The position numbers were made by a program, and so were the translations under genes. This document shows, one piece after another, positions 32,548 to 39,119 of a stretch of DNA of 39,119 nt (within the stretch, counting starts at the first letter, position 1; each line of letters begins with the position of its first letter). This stretch comes from Bacteroidaceae bacterium (GTDB taxonomy: Bacteria; Bacteroidota; Bacteroidia; Bacteroidales; Bacteroidaceae): the NCBI GenBank assembly GCA_024398515.1, contig JAKSIZ010000021.1:1-39119 (forward strand), written 5' to 3'. Under the pieces are notes generated by a model that was given only the letters and a program-made list of their open reading frames with translations, searched no databases and was not told the DNA's origin.

Positions 32548-33858
32548 TTACTTTGTATAGAGTGCTACGATTGTCTCGTAAAGTTCCTGCTTACCTGAAG
32601 TCTGCTTAGGTTCGCCGACCTTCTTTCCATACTCGTAAACCTGCTCGAATGTAAGCTTTCCGTCTTCGAAGTCCTTACCCATACCTGCGTCGAAGCTTGA
32701 GTAGCGTTCCTTAACCATTGCAGGGATTGGAGAGTTTTCGAGGATGTCGGCAGCACTTTCGAGTGCGCGAGCCATTGCGTCCATACCGCTGATGTGAGCG
32801 ATGAGGATGTCTTCGAGGTCTGTTGAGTTACGACGAGTCTTAGCGTCGAAGTTAGTACCACCAGGAGCAAGACCACCGTTGCGGATAATCTGCATCATAG
32901 CCTGTACGAGTTCGTACTGGTCAACAGGGAACTGGTCAGTGTCCCAACCATTCTGGTAGTCACCACGGTTTGCGTCGATTGAACCGAGCATACCAGCGTC
33001 AACAGCACAAGCGAGTTCGTGCTCGAATGTATGACCAGCAAGAGTAGCGTGGTTTACTTCGATGTTTACCTTGAAGTCCTTGTCAAGATTATGTGCCTTG
33101 AGGAAACCGATTACAGTTTCAGTGTCAACGTCATACTGGTGCTTTGTAGGTTCCATTGGCTTTGGCTCAATGAGGAAGTTGCCCTTGAAGCCCTTTGAAC
33201 GTGCATAGTCACGAGCCATAGTGAGCATTGTTGCCATGTGTTCCTTCTCACGCTTCTGGTCTGTATTGAGGATTGACATGTAACCTTCACGGCCACCCCA
33301 GAATACATAGTTCTCAGCACCGAGTTCGATACCAGCGTCGATAGCGTTCTTAATCTGAACGATTGCACGAGCCACTACGTCGAAGTCAGGGTTTGTTGAA
33401 GCACCGTTCATATAGCGCTTATTGCCGAATACGTTAGCTGTTGACCAAAGGAGTTTCTTGCCTGAAGCAGCCATCTTCTCCTTCAAGTATGCTACGATAG
33501 CCTTCATGTTTGCCTCGTATTCTTCTACTGTTGCGCCTTCGTCGATAAGGTCAACATCGTGGAAACAGAAGTAGTCGATGCCGAGTTTATCCATGATTTC
33601 GAAACCAGCATCAGCCTTATTCTTTGCTACTTCGAGAGCATTGGCACCCTTGTTCCAAGGGAAAGTCTTTGTGCCAGGACCGAACTGGTCAGCTCCTTCT
33701 GCGCAAAGTGTATGCCACCATGCCATTGCAAAACGCAACCAATCCTTCATTTTCTTACCCATGACGACCTTTTCTGCGTCATAATAGTGGAAAGCCATAG
33801 GGTTCTTTGACTCCTTGCCTTCAAACTGAATCTTACTTACATTTGGAAAATAAGCCAT
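32548..33858 (-). CDS. xylA: Xylose isomerase
   Basis: Converts D-xylose to D-xylulose in the cytoplasm using two divalent metal ions; 436 residues, the long (class II) form. His100 and Asp103 in CFHDVDL supply the catalytic His-Asp pair. Metal and substrate sites are visible in FLIEPKPMEPTKHQYDVD and in NIEVNHATLAGHTFEHELA, with GSIDANRGDYQNGWDTD supplying the remaining ligands. The N-terminal segment KNPMAFHYYD is typical of the class. It lies 54 bases downstream of xylB in the same direction, so xylB-xylA form an operon, with a terminator just past the stop. Confidence 0.97.
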   Translation of the reverse strand: MAYFPNVSKIQFEGKESKNPMAFHYYDAEKVVMGKKMKDWLRFAMAWWHTLCAEGADQFGPGTKTFPWNKGANALEVAKNKADAGFEIMDKLGIDYFCFHDVDLIDEGATVEEYEANMKAIVAYLKEKMAASGKKLLWSTANVFGNKRYMNGASTNPDFDVVARAIVQIKNAIDAGIELGAENYVFWGGREGYMSILNTDQKREKEHMATMLTMARDYARSKGFKGNFLIEPKPMEPTKHQYDVDTETVIGFLKAHNLDKDFKVNIEVNHATLAGHTFEHELACAVDAGMLGSIDANRGDYQNGWDTDQFPVDQYELVQAMMQIIRNGGLAPGGTNFDAKTRRNSTDLEDILIAHISGMDAMARALESAADILENSPIPAMVKERYSSFDAGMGKDFEDGKLTFEQVYEYGKKVGEPKQTSGKQELYETIVALYTK

Positions 33859-33912
33859 TGTAATTTTTGATTTTTAGTGTTTTGAAATAATAATGTGAAT
33901 TATATGATACAA

Positions 33913-35409
33913 TTAATCATTTGCTACTTTGCCCAAACGCGACAACCACAAGTTGTATGCGCTGAGGTATGCTTCCTTATTTTTCTCGTCTGGAGCGATA
34001 ATCGAGATGTGTTTCAACGTCGAGAATGCCTCGTTGCTGTCGCGGTAGATGCCAGCACCAATACCTGCTCCCTTTGCTGCTCCAACACCTCCGTCAGTCT
34101 CATAAAGGTCAATAGTTGCACCTGTAACGCTTGCCAACGTGCGGCAGAACATAGGACTGAGGAACATATTTGCGTATGCTGCGTGTATATTAGTTATCGT
34201 CATTCCCATTTCGCGCATGATGTCGATACCCTGTTTGAACGAGAATACGATGCCTTCCTGTGCTGCACGAAGGAAGTGTGCCTTCTTGTGAACATTGAAG
34301 TTTATGCCGTGCATTGAGCAGCCTACTTCTTTGTTCTGAAGCACACGCTCTGCTCCATTGCCAAATGGAATAATGCTCAGGCCTTCGCATCCGATTGGTA
34401 TTTGCTCAGCCAGGCTGTTCATGTCGTTGTATGAAACGCCTTCTGGTGCAATGTTTCTCTTAATCCAAGCATTGAGAATACCCGTGCCGTTAATGCAAAG
34501 AAGAACACCAAGACGAGTAAGTGTAGGACTATAGTTTACGTGTGCAAATGTGTTTACACGGCTCTTTGGATCGTAGTTCACCTCTCCAAGCACACCATAT
34601 ACAACACCCGACGTGCCGCCAGTGGCTGCTATTTCGCCTGGATTCATCACGTTGAGCGACAAAGCATTGTTTGGTTGGTCGCCGCCACGATATGCTATCG
34701 GGGTGCCTACTGGTATTCCAAGTTCAGTTGCCACAGCCTCACATACTTCTGACTGAACGGCAAAAGTAGGAACAATCTCAGGTATCAAGTCGTTGCTGAA
34801 ACCAAAATAGGTCATCACGTCAACACTAACCTTCTGCTCCTTGAAGTCCCAGAACATGCCTTCCGAAAGACCAGAAATAGTGGTATTGACCACTCCCCCA
34901 CTCAACTTCATGGCAATGTAGTCGCCTGGGAGCATTATCTTGTAAATCTTCTCGTATATCTCAGGTTCGTTTTCCTTCACCCATGCCAGTTTTGATGCTG
35001 TGAAATTGCCTGGTGAGTTCAAGAGATGAGACAGGCACTGTTCGCCACCAATTGCCTCGAATGCTGCGTTACCGTAAGGAACAGCACGACCATCACACCA
35101 TATAATAGAAGGGCGAAGTGGTTCGAGGTTCTTGTCAATACAAACCAAACCGTGCATCTGGTAACTGATACCTATTGCCTTCACCGCCTTCATGTCGTGG
35201 TCGGCAGCGAGTTTCTTAGTCGCAGCCACAAGGTTCTCCCACCACATTGCTGGTTCTTGTTCTGCCCATCCAAGTTGTTTGGCAATAATTGGAGCCTCTT
35301 GCTCTGGATAGAATGTTGTAGCAACTATTGCTCCTGTCTCAACATCAACGAGCGAAGCCTTTACTGATGACGTTCCTATGTCGTAGCCTAATAAAAATTC
35401 TTTATTCAT
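33913..35409 (-). CDS. xylB: Xylulokinase
   Basis: FGGY-family kinase of 498 residues that phosphorylates D-xylulose to xylulose-5-phosphate in the cytoplasm. The N-terminal ATPase motif LGYDIGTSSVKASLVD, the substrate loop ISYQMHGLV, IIWCDGRA and the FGGY hinge YRGGDQPNNAL are all present, with ATGGTSGVVYG near the second phosphate loop. The frame runs 10 codons further upstream, but MNKEFLLGYDIG gives the normal start; those extra codons lie next to the promoter box at 35437-35444. First gene of the xylB-xylA operon and next to a beta-xylosidase gene. Confidence 0.95.
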   Translation of the reverse strand: MNKEFLLGYDIGTSSVKASLVDVETGAIVATTFYPEQEAPIIAKQLGWAEQEPAMWWENLVAATKKLAADHDMKAVKAIGISYQMHGLVCIDKNLEPLRPSIIWCDGRAVPYGNAAFEAIGGEQCLSHLLNSPGNFTASKLAWVKENEPEIYEKIYKIMLPGDYIAMKLSGGVVNTTISGLSEGMFWDFKEQKVSVDVMTYFGFSNDLIPEIVPTFAVQSEVCEAVATELGIPVGTPIAYRGGDQPNNALSLNVMNPGEIAATGGTSGVVYGVLGEVNYDPKSRVNTFAHVNYSPTLTRLGVLLCINGTGILNAWIKRNIAPEGVSYNDMNSLAEQIPIGCEGLSIIPFGNGAERVLQNKEVGCSMHGINFNVHKKAHFLRAAQEGIVFSFKQGIDIMREMGMTITNIHAAYANMFLSPMFCRTLASVTGATIDLYETDGGVGAAKGAGIGAGIYRDSNEAFSTLKHISIIAPDEKNKEAYLSAYNLWLSRLGKVAND

Positions 35410-35436
35410 AATATGTCTAATTGTTTTAGCAGTTTG

Positions 35437-35444
35437 CAAATTTA
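35437..35444 (-). promoter_or_regulatory. Putative promoter of xylB-xylA
   Basis: TAAATTTG on the minus strand fits TAnnTTTG and lies 27 bases before the xylB ATG. No well-placed -33 box is seen. Confidence 0.45.
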
Positions 35445-35496
35445 TACATTTTTTTTATATCACGTACCATAAAATCAAATAATTTGTAAAATTTTG

Positions 35497-35514
35497 ACTT
35501 GCATCAACACAAGT
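35497..35514 (-). terminator. Weak hairpin after the beta-xylosidase gene
   Basis: ACTTG pairs with CAAGT over an 8-base loop, just past the xylosidase stop on the minus strand. The stem is short and the following T tract poor, so partial read-through into xylB-xylA is likely. Confidence 0.3.
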
Positions 35515-35520
35515 ATTAAT

Positions 35521-38466
35521 TTACTTCACTACAAAATCCAATGCCTTCAAATCCTTGTCGAGTGATGAGGTGCCATAGAGTATCTGATAGCGGCCTGTGC
35601 GGGTTGAAAGTTCATCAATTGATGGATCGTAGTACTCGAATGATTCGCCGTCGAGCGTTATTTCTGCCTTTGCCGTTTCACCAGATGCAAGCTTTACTTT
35701 CTTGAATCCCTTGAGCGACTTTATTGGTGCATCGGCATAGTCGAGTGCCTTGACATATACCTGAACCGTTTCTTCTCCCTCGCATGAACCAGTGTTGGTG
35801 ACAGGAACAGTGACTGTAACTTTGCCGTCAGCCTTCATTGACGACTTTGAAAGTTTTGCCTTGCCACACTCAAATGTGGTGTATGACATGCCATAGCCAA
35901 AGGCATAGAGTGGAGTGCCATGGAAGTAACGGTAAGTACGATTGTCCATGCTGTAGTCGAGGAAGTCAGGAAGATCATTGTTCGACGCATAGAAGGTAAC
36001 TGGCAACTTACCCGAAGGGTTGTAATCGCCGAATAGAACCTCAGCCAAAGCCTCTGAGCCTCCCTGACCAGGATACCATGCTTGCACGAGTGCATCGTAC
36101 TGATCCTCAACACTGCCAAACGCTATAGCCGAGCCAGAACAGTTGACCATAACCACTGGTTTGCCCGTTGAGCGCATTGCACGCAACAGTCGTTGCTGCA
36201 CGAGAGGGAGTTCTATGTCGGCCTTATCGCCTCCTTCGCCTTCCATTCGCGCTGATATGCCGCCAATGACAACAATGGCATCGGCATTCCTGACGTTGTT
36301 GGTGATTTCGGTAAAATCAACAAGTTTGCGCTCACATATTTCGCCACGCAGCATTGCAAAGTTGCCATCGCCCTTGCGATACTCAATACATACGTCGTAA
36401 GTTTCGCCCGATTTCACTGGGAAAGACTTGTATTCCATGCCGCCCCTGCGACCAAAACCACGACGCATTCCGCCTGGTTTAGCCTCTTCTACGACCTCTC
36501 CGTTTACTTTCAGCGTATAGCCATTGTCGGTCATGAGCGAGTATTTCATCTCGCCAGTGAAGTCTGCCTTATACTTTCCTGAAACACGAACAGAGATCTT
36601 ATCAGTGCTGATGCCCTTTGCAAAGCCCCATGCACCAAAGGTGCTGAAGTTAAGTTCGTTGTAATATCCTTCTGCATCAGGCTTGCCATTGAGTTCCTTG
36701 TTGTTCCAGAACTCTACAAATGCTCCCTTTCCATCATTGAAATCACAGAGATGATTCACCGTGTTGTACTCATCATTTAGCGTACATGCTTTGTGATAAA
36801 CCACGTTTGCACCTGGCACGGCATTCTTTATTCCCTCAAGCAGCGAATGCTTATGGTTGTTTGTAGGCGTGCCTCCATAGTTTCCATTGAGCAGTTCCAC
36901 GTCGTCAGCGTTTGGTCCGACCACGGCAATTGTCTTGATTTGCTTCGAGAGAGGAAGCACACCGTTGTTCTTCAGCAGCACCATCGACTCGCGGGCTGCC
37001 TGTGTTGCGAGTTCGTCATTACTCTCACTGCTGATTACATCAGGCGTAAGATTAGCCCAAGGAAGCATGTCGGCAGGGTCGAACATACCGAGTTCGAAAC
37101 GCCCAAGCAGTGTCTTGCGGAGGTGGAAGTCGAGTGTTGATTCGTTGATTAGTCCCTTGTCAAGGGCTTCAGTGAGCACCATGAACACCTTTCCACACTC
37201 AAGGTCTGTGCCATTAAGCACTGCATCAACCGATGCTTCGAGCGGTCCTTTGTGGGTTTCATGCTGTCCTTTGTTATAGAAATTGTTTATTGCGTCGCAG
37301 TCGGTGAGCACTATTGCGTCATAATTCCACTTACGACGAAGTATGTCAACAAGCAATCTGTCGCTTGTGCAGCACGGTTTTCCTTCATACCTGTTGTATG
37401 CACACATCACTTCACGCACGTTTGCCTTCTTCACCAACGCCTTGAATGCCGGCAGATATGTCTCCCAAAGGTCGCGCATTGATACCGATGCATTGTATGT
37501 ATGGCGCAGTGGTTCCGGTCCGCTATGCACTGCATAATGCTTGGCACAAGCGTGTGTCTTGAAGTATTTGTCGTTGTTGCCTTGCATTCCCAACACTGTC
37601 TGTACGCCGAGGACAGCGTTCATGTATGGGTCTTCGCCGCATGTTTCCTGCCCCCTACCCCATCGTGGATCGCGGAATATATTGACATTCGGGCACCAGA
37701 ACGTGAGTTCAGGATTGCCAGGATAGTATGTTGCTCCCATAGGAACATTGAAAACATTATGGTCGGAACGGTTCCAATTGGCACGAGCCTCGTCTGATAC
37801 TTTCGAGAATACATCATATACGAGCTTCTCGCTGAACGCTGCCGCCATGCCTATTGGCTGTGGAAATACGGTGTAACCATCCTGTCTGACGCCGTGGCAA
37901 GCCTCGCTCCACCAGTTGTACGACGGTATGCCGAGGCGGTCAACAGATATTGATTTGTTCATCATCAAGCCTACTTTCTCCTGTGGTGTGAGCAGAGATA
38001 TGAGGTTTTCAACGCGTTCCTCGTTTGTGAGGTTCGTGTCCTGATATGGATACTTGTGTCCTGCTGGGTATTCTTTAACGGCTGTATTGATGTTTGCCTT
38101 GGTTGTCAGAGAACCGAGAGTCCTGCCTTCCGTATCGAGAAGTTCCACACTTCTATAGGTTTTGCCGTCTGCATTCTTTGGCGAAAGGGCTATCATCACC
38201 TTCGCAGATGCGCCAGGCATGACTTCATCATCGGCAAAATGTGCCGTGATGCAGTCGCATGTCGGGACGACCTTGCCTATCTTCACAGGCTTCTTACTAA
38301 TGTTCTTGAACGTAAACGTATGGCATACCGCACCGTTAGCAGCGTCGATATTACCGAAATCCCACTCGTAAGCATCGAATGACACTACATTGTTTGAATT
38401 GTTCTTGGCGCCAAGGCTCAGCACTGACAGCACAGCAACCGTGGCAAATAAAAATAATCTTTTCAT
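35521..38466 (-). CDS. GH3 beta-xylosidase with N-terminal DUF1573-like domain and PA14 insert
   Basis: Exported glycoside hydrolase of 981 residues, likely xylan 1,4-beta-xylosidase releasing xylose for xylA/xylB. Signal peptide about 1-20. Residues about 28-125 (YEWDFGNIDAANGAVCHTFTF, VPTCDCITAHF) resemble a DUF1573 beta-sandwich, an extra domain not usual on GH3 enzymes. The GH3 barrel follows from about 145 (YNWWSEACHGV, DPRWGRGQETCGEDPYM) with nucleophile Asp389 in VLTDCDAINNF. A PA14-like insert (about 565-720) lies inside the C-terminal GH3 domain, and a fibronectin-III-like end domain closes the protein (VTVTVPVTNTGSCEGEETVQ, then KSLKGFKKVKL). Other GH3 specificities, such as arabinosidase or glucosidase, are possible, but the xylose operon next door favours xylosidase. 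Confidence 0.9.
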   Translation of the reverse strand: MKRLFLFATVAVLSVLSLGAKNNSNNVVSFDAYEWDFGNIDAANGAVCHTFTFKNISKKPVKIGKVVPTCDCITAHFADDEVMPGASAKVMIALSPKNADGKTYRSVELLDTEGRTLGSLTTKANINTAVKEYPAGHKYPYQDTNLTNEERVENLISLLTPQEKVGLMMNKSISVDRLGIPSYNWWSEACHGVRQDGYTVFPQPIGMAAAFSEKLVYDVFSKVSDEARANWNRSDHNVFNVPMGATYYPGNPELTFWCPNVNIFRDPRWGRGQETCGEDPYMNAVLGVQTVLGMQGNNDKYFKTHACAKHYAVHSGPEPLRHTYNASVSMRDLWETYLPAFKALVKKANVREVMCAYNRYEGKPCCTSDRLLVDILRRKWNYDAIVLTDCDAINNFYNKGQHETHKGPLEASVDAVLNGTDLECGKVFMVLTEALDKGLINESTLDFHLRKTLLGRFELGMFDPADMLPWANLTPDVISSESNDELATQAARESMVLLKNNGVLPLSKQIKTIAVVGPNADDVELLNGNYGGTPTNNHKHSLLEGIKNAVPGANVVYHKACTLNDEYNTVNHLCDFNDGKGAFVEFWNNKELNGKPDAEGYYNELNFSTFGAWGFAKGISTDKISVRVSGKYKADFTGEMKYSLMTDNGYTLKVNGEVVEEAKPGGMRRGFGRRGGMEYKSFPVKSGETYDVCIEYRKGDGNFAMLRGEICERKLVDFTEITNNVRNADAIVVIGGISARMEGEGGDKADIELPLVQQRLLRAMRSTGKPVVMVNCSGSAIAFGSVEDQYDALVQAWYPGQGGSEALAEVLFGDYNPSGKLPVTFYASNNDLPDFLDYSMDNRTYRYFHGTPLYAFGYGMSYTTFECGKAKLSKSSMKADGKVTVTVPVTNTGSCEGEETVQVYVKALDYADAPIKSLKGFKKVKLASGETAKAEITLDGESFEYYDPSIDELSTRTGRYQILYGTSSLDKDLKALDFVVK

Positions 38467-38529
38467 AGTTTTAACATATTTATTAGAGATTTATGTGCAA
38501 TGTAATATAACCGACATCGTATCGTTATG

Positions 38530-38560
38530 CAAAGATAATGATTTATTCCATAACAAACAA
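38530..38560 (-). promoter_or_regulatory. Putative promoter of the beta-xylosidase gene
   Basis: TATCTTTG on the minus strand (38537-38530) fits TAnnTTTG, with TTG at 38560-38558 twenty bases upstream. The leader to the ATG is about 60 bases. Confidence 0.55.
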
Positions 38561-38628
38561 GAAAATTGAAGATATTCTAAGTCGATGAATGATTTTTATA
38601 TTAGAAAGAGCTATTTGGCACAGTTGAA

Positions 38629-38644
38629 AACTTCCATGGAAGTT
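38629..38644. promoter_or_regulatory. 16-base perfect palindrome, possible operator
   Basis: AACTTCCATGGAAGTT is its own reverse complement and lies about 70-90 bases upstream of the xylosidase promoter. It has the form of a dimeric regulator site; the regulator is unknown. Confidence 0.4.
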
Positions 38645-38702
38645 AATTGTAGAGCATCGTAAGATAAAACGTGAGATAGCACAACACTAAAAGATAAAAA
38701 TA

Positions 38703-39119
38703 CTTTGTTATTGTCTTCTTGTTTAGGTCTGCATTTGCAATGCATCCCTGGCATCTATGAGCGTCAGTTCGTCTGCATACCCCATGGCTATACAGACGAA
38801 CAGCCACTCACAGCAGCCAAAGACAATAACAAAGACAAAATGCCTAACGGTAAAAAATGTGGCCGTTGGCCATAAAAAATAATATTTGGTTATAGGTTGT
38901 TGGTTGTAGGTTATGGGGGTTATGGGGTTGATGTTAACCTACGACCTAAAACTTTCAACCAACAACAATCTTCATTTTTTACGAACGAAGTGAGATATTT
39001 TTTATGCGAAGTATATTTTTTATATGATGTATGGATGGCCACGTCAGTGGTGTCTATGTGTAGTATTGCAGCGCAAGAACTTGTTCTTTAGCGCTGCAAT
39101 ACTACACATAGACATGGGC
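38703..39119 (+). repeat. Structured intergenic element, copy B (cut by window edge)
   Basis: Domain I has a 15-bp closing stem (38703-38717 with 38820-38834), a 6-bp arm with a TGC loop (38730-38744) and a 9-bp arm (38767-38775 with 38793-38801). Its sequence is unlike that of copy A. The inner blocks 38835-38888 and 38975-39055 match copy A at 52 of 54 and 78 of 81 bases. The middle keeps a stem GTAAAAAATG/CATTTTTTAC (38850-38859 with 38973-38982). Domain III has a perfect long arm with compensated changes relative to copy A; its outer closing strand lies beyond the window. Confidence 0.85.

Larger units (their letters stand above)
38467..39119. other. Non-coding region upstream of the xylosidase gene
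   Basis: These 653 bases to the window edge hold the xylosidase promoter (38530-38560), a 16-base perfect palindrome (38629-38644) and copy B of the structured element (from 38703). I see no gene. Confidence 0.75.

Noticed and set aside
33913-35439. Longer start of xylulokinase at 35439
   Set aside because: The extra codons begin at the promoter box, and MNKEFLLGYDIG is the usual N-terminus.

Overview
The window reads as chromosomal DNA of a Prevotella-like member of the Bacteroidales. The signs are a SusC/SusD pair, an RprX/RprY-type two-component system, a C-terminal tail of the type common on secreted Prevotella proteins, AT-rich leaders without Shine-Dalgarno sequences, and promoters of the Bacteroidetes form TAnnTTTG. 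All family calls rest on reading motifs and recalled family features; no database search was run.

Layout. (1) 164-13442, plus strand: a secreted zinc metalloprotease, SusC, SusD, a secreted protein with a dockerin-like tail, and a 1599-residue surface protein built as A-A-B-B (two nearly identical ~390-residue modules, then two leucine-rich-repeat modules). No carbohydrate-active enzyme lies in this block, so a protein or peptide substrate is possible. A strong terminator closes it. (2) 13769-16064, plus: histidine kinase and OmpR-type regulator resembling RprX/RprY. (3) 16188-18539, minus: an SDR-type epimerase/dehydratase followed by a GH5 beta-mannanase. (4) 19467-23302, minus: a four-gene operon of galacturonokinase-like GHMP kinase, nucleotidyltransferase, UDP-glucuronate 4-epimerase and NagB. 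The first three make a plausible route from free galacturonate to UDP-galacturonate and UDP-glucuronate. (5) 23471-32481, plus: MINPP-like histidine phosphatase, C1-family cysteine peptidase, RadA, a membrane-anchored periplasmic-binding-like protein, a large TPR protein, and a phospholipase-D/cardiolipin-synthase-like protein whose start overlaps the TPR stop. (6) 32548-38466, minus: GH3 beta-xylosidase with an N-terminal DUF1573-like domain, xylB and xylA, i.e. release of xylose and its conversion to xylulose-5-phosphate.

The least ordinary content is between the genes. A ~430-base element occurs at 18706-19135 and again, cut by the window edge, at 38703-39119. Its ends are large cloverleaf or long hairpins whose sequences differ between copies while pairing is kept (four perfect compensatory base-pair changes in one stem); short inner segments are almost identical. 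A second element type, three 17-base palindromes at an exact 23-base period inside an inverted repeat, occurs at 19260-19364 and 26371-26475. A third class is low-complexity tracts of TCGAAA/CTCGA words placed just before start codons at six loci. No rRNA, tRNA, transposase, phage gene or CRISPR array was seen.
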